From: a virus
Reading direction: 5' to 3' (one strand)
DNA: 25,735 nucleotides
Virus record (IMG/VR): IMGVR_UViG_3300030102_001981
Location: 1-25,735 of that record
Shown here: piece by piece, positions 1-6,676 of the stretch
Position numbering within the stretch: position 1 is the stretch's first letter
Layout: each line of letters opens with the position of its first letter
Program-made: the position numbers and the translations under genes
Notes under the pieces: generated by a model
The model's database searches: none
Told to the model about the DNA's origin: nothing
Seen by the model: only the letters and a program-made list of their open reading frames with translations

Positions 1-99
1 TTCTTTTTTTAAATCTTTTACAAATCTCATTTGTTTAGCTGTTCTGTTCATCTCAGCTATGTAATCTAAAACTTTTTTAGTGATTCGTCCCGTTGCCAT
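1..99 (-). CDS. Partial small hypothetical protein (N-terminus only)
   Basis: An ATG at 99-97 opens a frame that stays open to the left edge of the window and gives 33 residues beginning MATGRITKKVLDYI and ending KDLKKE. It is rich in Lys and Arg and looks helical. Its first 23 nt overlap the end of the 141-residue membrane protein gene in another frame, the tight packing seen throughout this operon. The C-terminus is outside the window and I do not recognise the family. The Shine-Dalgarno sequence is weak (GAGAGA at some distance), so the start is likely but not certain. It appears to be the next gene of the leftward operon. Confidence 0.5.
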   Translation of the reverse strand, partial: MATGRITKKVLDYIAEMNRTAKQMRFVKDLKKE

Positions 100-502
100 T
101 GTATTTTATCTCTCTATTTGCATCTTTTAATTTTTCAATATCTACCAAAACTTTATCCATTTGCTTTGTTAAAAATTCGATGTTCACTTTATTTAAAGCC
201 ATGTCCTCAATATGTTTGTTGATACGATCGGTAGTCTTGTACAAATCCTCCAACATCATGTACTGCTCAGAATCCGCGGGAAGTGATCCCATTTGGCCCC
301 GTGGCCATTTTATTCTGAACTCTGTGTTCTGTTCTACATCCTGTTCCATTATCTTAATCTTGGTGTCAGCGATGTTTAACCTCTCAACCATCTGAAAGTA
401 ACCCATGGTGCCGAGTGCCACGATAATTATCAGACTGGCAACCGTCTTCATTGGCATCTGCACAGCGGCAGATTCAGATATTGTTAAAGGTTTATTGGAC
501 AT
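77..502 (-). CDS. Small membrane-anchored coiled-coil protein (possible i-spanin-like or unknown)
   Basis: The 141-residue product has a short N-terminal polar segment, one hydrophobic transmembrane segment at about residues 20-38 (VASLIIIVALGTMGYF), and then a long charged helical region to about residue 130 with heptad-like spacing, typical of a membrane-anchored coiled coil. The ATG at 502 has a strong Shine-Dalgarno sequence (GGAGG at 512-508, 5-nt spacing). An N-terminal anchor plus an extracytoplasmic coiled coil is the architecture of inner-membrane spanins, and a 30-residue lipoprotein-like frame overlaps its start. This makes a role in disrupting the outer membrane conceivable, but I cannot assign it from sequence. 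Local GC is about 46% in 241-480, clearly above the 25-30% counted in several other genes. An ordinary phage membrane protein of unknown function is equally possible. Confidence 0.85.
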   Translation of the reverse strand: MSNKPLTISESAAVQMPMKTVASLIIIVALGTMGYFQMVERLNIADTKIKIMEQDVEQNTEFRIKWPRGQMGSLPADSEQYMMLEDLYKTTDRINKHIEDMALNKVNIEFLTKQMDKVLVDIEKLKDANREIKYNGNGTNH

Positions 503-584
503 GTGGGCCTCCGCAGAAAGCCAGGAGAGTTAACATTACGATCAGTAAACCTGTAAAGTAGTAATTCATCCTGGCCGTCTCCAT
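492..584 (-). CDS. 30-residue lipoprotein-like/membrane microprotein
   Basis: The frame runs METARMNYYFTGLL and on to a C-terminus of CGGPHVQ. It holds a short cationic start, a hydrophobic stretch of about 15 residues (LLIVMLTLLAFC) and a cysteine followed by two glycines, resembling a bacterial lipobox with an unusual Phe at the -1 position. The start could be the ATG at 584 or the second ATG at 569, where a GGAG lies about 9 nt upstream. Its last 11 nt overlap the start of the 141-residue gene. The Cys-Gly-Gly codons contain that gene's GGAGG Shine-Dalgarno sequence, so part of the lipobox resemblance may come from the ribosome site. A tiny outer-membrane lipoprotein (o-spanin type) is one reading; a non-translated leader is the alternative. 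Confidence 0.45.
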   Translation of the reverse strand: METARMNYYFTGLLIVMLTLLAFCGGPHVQ

Positions 585-586
585 TA

Positions 587-634
587 TTATCCCCAAAACC
601 AACTTTTAATTTTTTTCCAAATTTTTTTTAACAT
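587..634 (-). CDS. Possible nested 15-residue cationic amphipathic peptide (internal in-frame start)
   Basis: Inside the zinc-ribbon gene, in the same frame, an ATG at 634-632 is preceded by AAAGGAGG with 5-nt spacing from GGAGG, one of the strongest Shine-Dalgarno sites in the window. The product would be MLKKIWKKIKSWFWG: five Lys alternating with Ile, Trp and Phe. Such a pattern gives an amphipathic membrane-active helix and resembles short cationic antimicrobial or lysis peptides. That the codons for L-K-E-D upstream happen to create a perfect ribosome site is either chance or selection for independent expression. Translation of the short form is an inference. Confidence 0.4.
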   Translation of the reverse strand: MLKKIWKKIKSWFWG

Positions 635-739
635 ATTATCCTCCTTTAATACTAAAGGCTCTAAGTTACATCCACAAATAGAACATAACATTGCCCCACG
701 ATGTGCATGTCCACATAGATTGCAAAGATTTAAACTCAT
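587..739 (-). CDS. Zinc-ribbon-like microprotein with cationic tail (50 aa)
   Basis: This 50-residue frame starts at an ATG overlapping the stop of the upstream 215-residue gene (ATGA) and has a GAGGAG 8 nt upstream. The N-terminal half carries paired cysteines, CNLCGH at 6-11 and CSICGC at 19-24, with two histidines (H11 and H13) between them. This spacing suits a compact zinc knuckle or ribbon. The C-terminal third (residues 36-50) is a Lys/Trp-rich amphipathic helix. The zinc-binding half could contact nucleic acid or a host protein; the function is unknown. A strong internal Shine-Dalgarno sequence suggests that the tail is also translated alone (see the nested entry at 587-634). Confidence 0.7.
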   Translation of the reverse strand: MSLNLCNLCGHAHRGAMLCSICGCNLEPLVLKEDNMLKKIWKKIKSWFWG

Positions 740-1383
740 TTTTTCTTCTCCTCAATCTCATAAAAGAACTTATCCGTATCTTCTGTACGCCAAGCCTTAC
801 TATCTTCTACGTTCCACTCATTCGTTTGCACTTTCCAATCAGGAGTTTCATCCTTTACTGTAAAAGATGGTATGTCCCATATACATCTGTTGTTTGGTTG
901 TGCTGCAAAATTGCCATCATCTAACGCAATTATGTGTGCGCACTTATGTTCGTGCGGTATCTCCGAATGATCGGTATCTAATATATTAGACTCTGGATGT
1001 GCAAAGTCAACAGTAAATAAATACTTACCTGAATGCCATTTTTTGTCTTTACCTATGTATTTACCCGCTTGTCCGTCTAAAATATCCCAACGATTGACAG
1101 AAGGATAATAACTGAAACAATTCCAAAGCTGAAGTTCATCAAGTCGTCTTGTGGGCACTCTGGATGGCTCAAATCCCTTTTGAATAAACGCGCTAATTGG
1201 TAAGCGATAAAATATTGCACCGTTTTCCATAATAGCATGAAATAATATGGCCCTTCCCGTAAGTGCAGATAGACCGAAGATAATACAATCTTCAACTTCT
1301 CCATGATGTTTTTTAAGATCATATAAATATTCTCTTTTTATCTGTGCATATGTAGGTGGTATATTTACATTTAAATATGCCAT
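736..1383 (-). CDS. Hypothetical phage protein (215 aa)
   Basis: A 215-residue soluble protein starting MAYLNVNIPPTYAQIKREYL and ending in an acidic-then-basic tail (YEIEEKKK). It has no signal peptide, transmembrane segment or motif that I can name. It is rich in aromatic residues and His, including a DTDHSEIPHEHKCAH stretch at about residues 136-150 that could bind metal. It follows the polymerase and a 34-residue membrane protein and ends in a 4-nt ATGA overlap with the zinc-ribbon gene. The composition and packing support a real gene. I recall proteins of this type from uncultured marine phages only as unknowns, so no function is given. Confidence 0.85.
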   Translation of the reverse strand: MAYLNVNIPPTYAQIKREYLYDLKKHHGEVEDCIIFGLSALTGRAILFHAIMENGAIFYRLPISAFIQKGFEPSRVPTRRLDELQLWNCFSYYPSVNRWDILDGQAGKYIGKDKKWHSGKYLFTVDFAHPESNILDTDHSEIPHEHKCAHIIALDDGNFAAQPNNRCIWDIPSFTVKDETPDWKVQTNEWNVEDSKAWRTEDTDKFFYEIEEKKK

Positions 1384-1389
1384 AGATCA

Positions 1390-1494
1390 TTATATTATAA
1401 TAGCACCAACAATAAAACCAACAGCAAAGAAAACTATTTCTCTTCTATTGTGTAATTGCCATACCATAAATTTATCATAGTATTTTTTAATCAT
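1390..1494 (-). CDS. 34-residue single-span membrane microprotein
   Basis: The frame gives MIKKYYDKFMVWQLHNRREI followed by a hydrophobic segment (VFFAVGFIVGAIII) to the end, a basic cytoplasmic N-terminus with one C-terminal transmembrane helix. The ATG at 1494 has a GGGGAG Shine-Dalgarno sequence 6 nt upstream, located in the last codons of DNA polymerase, and overlaps the polymerase stop by 8 nt, so it should be translationally coupled. The following 215-residue gene starts 6 nt after its stop. The positive-inside charge pattern is clear. The role is unknown; tail-anchored microproteins like this occur near phage replication and lysis genes. Confidence 0.7.
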   Translation of the reverse strand: MIKKYYDKFMVWQLHNRREIVFFAVGFIVGAIII

Positions 1495-3349
1495 ATATAT
1501 CTCCCCAAGTTTTTCCGTGTTCGTAATCTACTTTATTAGGAACCTCTAGATTAACAGCATTCTCCATAATTTCAATTATCTTTTTCGCCTGTTCATCTGT
1601 TTCTATGGAGACATCTAATTCATCATGTATTTGTATATGAGGAATTACACCTTCCTTGTATAAATCAACCATTGACTTTTTAGTCATATCTGCAGCTGAA
1701 CCTTGTATTAATCTATTCAATGCTTTGTATGTCATTGCTCTCTTAATTCCTGGGCCATATTCTCTTTGTGCATCGTCATGAGGTAAAGGTTTATGTAGAC
1801 CAAAATGGTTAGGTTCCCATAGATGAAAACGACAACGTCTACCTAAAAGAGTTCTTATCTTACCAGAATCTTGCGCTCTTCTAGAAACAGCATCCATTAA
1901 TTCTCTAACAAAAGGAACCTTGTTATGGTATTGTTGAAATAGTTCTTCTGCTCTAGACTTACTAACACCTAACTCTGCTTGTAATTTATTTTTACCCATA
2001 CCATAAAACAAACCAAGATTAATTGTTTTTGCTTGTGTTCTAGGTATCTCTGCCATTTCAGCAACGATTGTATGAAAGTCTGCGTCACCATCTTTATATG
2101 CTTCTAGCACATCTTCAACTCCTAACAATTTTTGTAACGATGCATAATGAACCACCAACCTCGGCTCTTGTTGCGAGTAGTCAAAACAACCCCACTTGCA
2201 CCCCTCTTCAGGTATAAATAACGATCGGATCAATGGCCCTAAATCTTTATTTCTTGCAGGGATTTGCTGTAGGTTTGGATTAGAATAACTAAATCTACCT
2301 GTTACAGTTCCTCCTTGGTCTGATCTAAGTTGATTGATGTCTGCATGTATCCTACCTTTATGCTCATGCTTTAATATAGTATCTATAAAAGTTGTGTGCG
2401 CTTTGTTTATTTCTCTAGCCTGTGCTATTTGTTTAACCAAAGGATTAGAATGATTTTGTAAAAAATTTTTCGTAAAACTTGGTGCCTTTGATTTTTCAGT
2501 TCTATCATAAGGTAGTTTTAATTTATCAAATACTTTTGCAATAGAAGCTGCAGCCCATATCTCTACATCAATACCTGTTTCTTTTTTAAGATTCGATAAA
2601 ATTTGTTTCTCTTTTGTTGCTAGTTGATTCTTCGTTTGATTCGCTTTTTCAACGTCAACGCGAACTCCTTTAAACTTCATATCCACAAGACAGGGGAAAA
2701 CTTCTTTTTCTAAATCAAATACATTTTGTAAATCTTGTTCTCTTATTTCATTTTTAAATATTGTCCAAAGTCTAAATGTAAGTTCAGCATCTTTCTCTGC
2801 ATACTTACCAACATACATCGCAGGTAGTTTCCACATCTCTGCTTTTGGATCTAAACTCCACTCCTTTGCTGCATTGTTTAATTCTACTTCGCTTTTTCTC
2901 TCTTTTAAAAATTCATAAGATATAGCGTTTAGGTTGTAAGAATATCTATTTTCGTCAATAAGACTAGCGGCTATCATTGTATCTACTATGTCACCATTTA
3001 TTTGTAAGCCCATGGCTCTTATCCAACAGACATCGTACATTGCATTATGAAATATTTTTGTAGAGGGTGTTTTTAAAACATCTTTAAACCATGACAGAAC
3101 TCTGTTTCTATCTAAGTTACCACCACCTAAGTGATCAAATGGAAAGTAACCGCACCAATCATGAGTTGCTACAGCGATACCAACTACTTTACCATCACCA
3201 ACCACTGACCCCGAACCACGTGTCTTGATGTTTGGATCGCAGGTTTCTAAGTCAATTGCTATTTCATCGTAGCCATTTAAATCTTTAAATTCTGAAGGTG
3301 GCACCCATTCTGTTTGTGGTGCGAACAAAGGTTGTTGTAATCCTCTCAT
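1487..3349 (-). CDS. Family A DNA polymerase with 3'-5' exonuclease (Leu at the Phe762 position)
   Basis: The 620-residue phage replicative DNA polymerase. An N-terminal DEDDy proofreading exonuclease is intact: Exo I D33-L-E35, Exo II N102-x3-D106 and Exo III Y183-x3-D187. The C-terminal polymerase shows the TGR motif at about 350-352, motif A D390-YSQQEPR, motif B with K441, L445 and Y449-G450, the LIQGSAADM segment at about 547-555, and motif C HDE at 575-577. There is no 5'-3' exonuclease domain, as expected for phage enzymes. The residue equivalent to E. coli Phe762 is Leu445, a variant linked in published marine virome work with slower or temperate replication. The gene starts in an ATGA overlap with the DUF3310 gene and overlaps the next gene by 8 nt. 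Confidence 0.98.
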   Translation of the reverse strand: MRGLQQPLFAPQTEWVPPSEFKDLNGYDEIAIDLETCDPNIKTRGSGSVVGDGKVVGIAVATHDWCGYFPFDHLGGGNLDRNRVLSWFKDVLKTPSTKIFHNAMYDVCWIRAMGLQINGDIVDTMIAASLIDENRYSYNLNAISYEFLKERKSEVELNNAAKEWSLDPKAEMWKLPAMYVGKYAEKDAELTFRLWTIFKNEIREQDLQNVFDLEKEVFPCLVDMKFKGVRVDVEKANQTKNQLATKEKQILSNLKKETGIDVEIWAAASIAKVFDKLKLPYDRTEKSKAPSFTKNFLQNHSNPLVKQIAQAREINKAHTTFIDTILKHEHKGRIHADINQLRSDQGGTVTGRFSYSNPNLQQIPARNKDLGPLIRSLFIPEEGCKWGCFDYSQQEPRLVVHYASLQKLLGVEDVLEAYKDGDADFHTIVAEMAEIPRTQAKTINLGLFYGMGKNKLQAELGVSKSRAEELFQQYHNKVPFVRELMDAVSRRAQDSGKIRTLLGRRCRFHLWEPNHFGLHKPLPHDDAQREYGPGIKRAMTYKALNRLIQGSAADMTKKSMVDLYKEGVIPHIQIHDELDVSIETDEQAKKIIEIMENAVNLEVPNKVDYEHGKTWGDIYD

Positions 3350-3603
3350 TTCTTTTTCTTCTCCTCTTCTTCTTTTAAATGACTTATCTCTAAATCACAG
3401 TAGTGTTTTATTTTTTCTAAGTCTTCAATTGCTTTACCCTTTGTAAGGTATCTACATACATATCTTATTATATTTGCTTGAAGTGGGTTGAGGCCATTCT
3501 TTCTTATAAATGTCCATGGCTGAATAATAAACTGTTTGTAATGAGATCCTCCGACTTGTTTGTCGTCTGGAAATGCTTCGTCGAATATATCTTTGTTTGT
3601 CAT
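3346..3603 (-). CDS. DUF3310 family small protein
   Basis: The 85-residue product matches the DUF3310 pattern: GGSHYK at 18-23, IQPW at 27-30, NGLN at 36-39, IRYVCRY at 46-52, KGK, and EDLEKIKHY at 60-68, ending in a low-complexity acidic/lysine tail (KEEEEKKKK). This family is common in phages, is often placed beside replication or nucleotide-metabolism genes, and is sometimes annotated as nucleotide kinase-like without proof. Here it sits between helicase and polymerase with 4-nt ATGA overlaps on both sides, so its product is probably made in step with the replisome. The family call is firm; the molecular function is unknown. Confidence 0.9.
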   Translation of the reverse strand: MTNKDIFDEAFPDDKQVGGSHYKQFIIQPWTFIRKNGLNPLQANIIRYVCRYLTKGKAIEDLEKIKHYCDLEISHLKEEEEKKKK

Positions 3604-5102
3604 ATTGGATAACTCATGTCAAATGATTTTGGTTCAACAACATGTAATTGTTTCTTTGCTCTTGTTGCTCCAACGTAAAATAATCTATTCTCATCGTCTG
3701 GAGTTTTTTCAAAGTTACGCATTGTGTTTTCTGTAAGATCACTTAACAGTACAACATTATCACATTCACCTCCTTTCATACCGTGTATGGTTGATAATTT
3801 TATTCTAGGTTCTTGTTTCAATAATTCTCCATTTCTTCTCATTGCTCTTATATACTCTTTTGTTTTAAAATCAATCTCATCCAACGATTCATACCAAACA
3901 TCTTTTGTCTTTAATCCATAATCATTCATGCAATCTTCAATAATATATGTTTGTTCTTTTAGTAATGTCTTTCCTAATTTATGTGCTTGATTAATTTTAT
4001 TAGAACTCATGTGTCCATAAATATTTTTTACAGAATCATAATTTAATTCTTGACCTTTACGCCAATGTTCCCAATCTGTTATAGCTTTGAAAGTATCTTC
4101 GTTTATTGATTTTTCATTTTTAAAATTATAATACCAACCACGCTCCTCGCAAAAATCTTTAGTATCTTCTAATAAATATTTTGTTCTAGCTAATACTAAC
4201 CACTCACCCGATGACATATCTAGTTGTTGTATGTCACCATGATACCGTAATACTCCTTCTGAACTTTTTGGTTTCCATATTTTATCACGTCTGTTTGCAA
4301 TTCTATTTGCTAGACCAATTGATAAGTTGTGTATATCACCTGAAGGTACACGGTAAGACTGATCTAACACTATTGTTTTTCCTTTCAATGCTATGAACGA
4401 ATCAACATCTGCTCCTGCCCATCTAAATATAGCTTGATCATCATCTCCTGCTACAAATACCTGATCACACTTACTCCACATTTGTTTGACCATCTTCCAT
4501 TGTAACAAACTAAGATCCTGTGCTTCATCTATAAACATAACATCTAACTTTGGTGCCACATCTTTTTGTGTAAATTTTAAAATCATATCTGTGTAATCAA
4601 TCAAACCTATTTCTTTTTTATATCTCTCAAGTTCATTGGCTATGATAATTAGTTTATCTCTCTCTATATCTGCTTCGTGTTCATTTAAATCAAACTGTTC
4701 TTCAACAGGTATCCCTCGAACTCTAGCAAGAGATATTAAATTTAAGTAATCACTATCCGATGAAAAGTATCCACCGAAATCATCTTGATATGATGCGTAA
4801 GCTACTGAAAAACCTAGTTTTTTTCCAAGGTCTTGATAGTGAAATTTTTTCATAACTTGATTTTTATTTATTGATAATCTTCTAAATGCAAGTGAGTGTA
4901 GTGTTCTAAAATATGGAAGATCATCCTCTGACAAATTAAATTTATGCATCGCTCTTGATAATGCTTCGTTTGCAGCCTTTCTTGTAAAAGCAAAGTAACC
5001 TATCCTACTTGGATGTATTTTCTTTGATAGGTATTCTTCGACAAGTGATAATAATTTTTCTGTTTTACCTGTACCAGGTGGGCCCAGTATTATTGTAATC
5101 AT
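3600..5102 (-). CDS. UvrD/Rep-like superfamily 1 DNA helicase
   Basis: A 500-residue SF1A helicase with its motifs in order: Walker A GPPGTGKT (7-14), Ia AFTRKAA (38-44), II DEAQ (192-195), III GDDDQAIFRWAGA (219-231), IV QSYRVP (248-253), V STIHGMKG (437-444) and VI NRLFYVGATRAKK (472-484). It hydrolyses ATP to move 3'-5' on single-stranded DNA and would unwind duplex for the polymerase. At 500 residues it is much shorter than UvrD (about 720), so the 2B and C-terminal regions are reduced. It is the only canonical DNA-unwinding helicase here, with no DnaB- or T7 gp4-type hexamer visible, so it may be the replicative helicase. It starts in a TAATG junction with the primase gene. Confidence 0.95.
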   Translation of the reverse strand: MITIILGPPGTGKTEKLLSLVEEYLSKKIHPSRIGYFAFTRKAANEALSRAMHKFNLSEDDLPYFRTLHSLAFRRLSINKNQVMKKFHYQDLGKKLGFSVAYASYQDDFGGYFSSDSDYLNLISLARVRGIPVEEQFDLNEHEADIERDKLIIIANELERYKKEIGLIDYTDMILKFTQKDVAPKLDVMFIDEAQDLSLLQWKMVKQMWSKCDQVFVAGDDDQAIFRWAGADVDSFIALKGKTIVLDQSYRVPSGDIHNLSIGLANRIANRRDKIWKPKSSEGVLRYHGDIQQLDMSSGEWLVLARTKYLLEDTKDFCEERGWYYNFKNEKSINEDTFKAITDWEHWRKGQELNYDSVKNIYGHMSSNKINQAHKLGKTLLKEQTYIIEDCMNDYGLKTKDVWYESLDEIDFKTKEYIRAMRRNGELLKQEPRIKLSTIHGMKGGECDNVVLLSDLTENTMRNFEKTPDDENRLFYVGATRAKKQLHVVEPKSFDMSYPI

Positions 5103-6622
5103 TAAAATGCATCCTCTTCTTTATACTTTGGTTTATCAAAGGTAGCATTTTGTTTTTCCATAGCCTTCATTACCCACACTCTAACTCTCTTACCGTCTAT
5201 GTTTAAAGTTTTTTCTGTTGTACTAAATATATCTTCTATCATTGAACCTGTCTTTCTAATATCAAATGACCATTTCTGTCTTTCTAAAAATTTTTTTAAA
5301 TCTTTCCATCTAAACATGGTTTCACCATCAGCAGTATATGGCACCCCTCGAAGTATATCACTCTTTTGTCTACCTTGTGCTCTTCTAACTGCAAAGTCTT
5401 CAATCAAATCTTCTAACTGATTTTTAATTAATAAACTTTCAGGTGGTTCAATTATCTGTATTGCTGAAAACAAAACTCTTAACAAAGTATCCCACTGTCT
5501 ATCTGATACTCTAGGTATAATCATATTTAATTGTTCCATGCATGCTTTTTTAAATCTAGCTTGTATTTGTAAATCGTCTGTTTCTAATTCTAATCTTTCT
5601 CCATCAACATTAACAAACCATTGTGGTTGTGGCTTATGATTTATTTTTGTTAGGTTGCTTATTTCAGGTAGCGCTGTATTACCATATCCAATACCATGTT
5701 TCCTTGTCCTACATACTTCTCTATTACAAAAAGAATTTATTGGTTGTTCATTACACCCATAATTATAATCTTTTTTACGTAATGATTTTTTTACATTCTC
5801 TACTTCTGCATTACTAAGTGGTGGATTTAAATATTTTCTATTGTAATCCTCTATTAAATTCTCCCACTCATCGGGTGCAGATTTTTTTAAATACACTCCA
5901 ATATTATATAGTCCATTATTTCTAGTCCCTTGCGGAAAGCCTTGTGAACAAAGAACCTCTAAACAAGGTGGCCCATTAGATACTGCTTTAGCATTGTCAT
6001 TTAATTCTACTTTTATTTCAGATAATTTTGTAGGTTCTACGCCATATTTTTCATACATAGAATAGAATGATTCTAAACTAGCAGCAGAACCATCATCATT
6101 AATAGCGTATTTAGTACCTGTTTTATGCTTGTAGTATGGTAGACTACAGAAGTTACCCCTATCGTTTGTCTCTACGTTAATTTTAGTTTGCTGTGGAAAT
6201 ATTTTATCTTTTCTAGTTACAAGTCCAAGTGATGCTGTAAGACTTAATAAGGTTTGTCTCATGTCTTTTGCATCTACAAAGTCTTTTGTGAATAAATATA
6301 GGTGTGCTCCACCACTTGTTGACCTGCAAACAATGAGAGGTATCTTTAAATCTCTCATTCTTTGTGTAAATTCTTTATGATTAAATGTGTATTCGTCTAT
6401 GTCTATTGCACCCCACTTACATTTATTTTCTTCATTGATTGGTACAATACCTAAATTATCTCCAGTGCCATCAAGATGACCCTGTACTATTTCTTTTGTT
6501 AATTCTTTTTCAACCCAACGATGACTTGACTCTACCTTACCCTGTTCGGATACATTCCCTCGTTTAGTTAAACCATAACCAAGACGTAAGCCTTGAAATA
6601 TTTCTATAAATTTCTCTACCAT
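5102..6622 (-). CDS. AEP-type (TOTE-like) DNA primase with zinc motif
   Basis: The 506-residue product has an N-terminal archaeo-eukaryotic primase core: the metal-binding hhhDhD motif AIDID with D74 and D76, the sGGxH motif SGGAHLY (103-109, H107), and KIFPQQ (140-145) followed by RGNF (155-158), as in TOTE-type primases. A Cys cluster at C290, C299 and C304 with H309 (pattern C-x8-C-x4-C) probably binds zinc. The C-terminal 170 residues look helical and lack Walker motifs, so no helicase is fused. It would make primers, or act as a primase-polymerase, for the neighbouring family A polymerase. Its ATG lies only 8 nt after a GC-rich hairpin and lacks an obvious Shine-Dalgarno sequence, suggesting structure-controlled expression. 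Confidence 0.85.
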   Translation of the reverse strand: MVEKFIEIFQGLRLGYGLTKRGNVSEQGKVESSHRWVEKELTKEIVQGHLDGTGDNLGIVPINEENKCKWGAIDIDEYTFNHKEFTQRMRDLKIPLIVCRSTSGGAHLYLFTKDFVDAKDMRQTLLSLTASLGLVTRKDKIFPQQTKINVETNDRGNFCSLPYYKHKTGTKYAINDDGSAASLESFYSMYEKYGVEPTKLSEIKVELNDNAKAVSNGPPCLEVLCSQGFPQGTRNNGLYNIGVYLKKSAPDEWENLIEDYNRKYLNPPLSNAEVENVKKSLRKKDYNYGCNEQPINSFCNREVCRTRKHGIGYGNTALPEISNLTKINHKPQPQWFVNVDGERLELETDDLQIQARFKKACMEQLNMIIPRVSDRQWDTLLRVLFSAIQIIEPPESLLIKNQLEDLIEDFAVRRAQGRQKSDILRGVPYTADGETMFRWKDLKKFLERQKWSFDIRKTGSMIEDIFSTTEKTLNIDGKRVRVWVMKAMEKQNATFDKPKYKEEDAF

Positions 6623-6630
6623 ATATAAAA

Positions 6631-6662
6631 GTGGGCGGATCCACTCTCGCTTAACCGCCCAC
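6631..6662 (-). promoter_or_regulatory. GC-rich hairpin just upstream of the primase start
   Basis: GTGGGCGG at 6631-6638 pairs perfectly with CCGCCCAC at 6655-6662 across a 16-nt loop. In the transcribed (minus) sense the stem is followed by TTTTATAT and then the primase ATG at 6622. The stem is unusually GC-rich for this genome and sits in one of only two gaps of about 50 nt. It could be a partial intrinsic terminator, an RNA-processing or stability element, or a translational control site. The U-run is only four long, so complete termination is unlikely and the essential genes downstream argue for read-through. Confidence 0.7.
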
Positions 6663-6676
6663 TACCTAGGATTCGT

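Noticed and set aside
93-395. Plus-strand open frame of 100 codons opposite the 141-residue membrane protein
   Set aside because: The minus-strand gene has a strong Shine-Dalgarno sequence, a clear transmembrane segment and operon packing; the plus-strand frame is Ser/Phe/Cys-rich shadow sequence.
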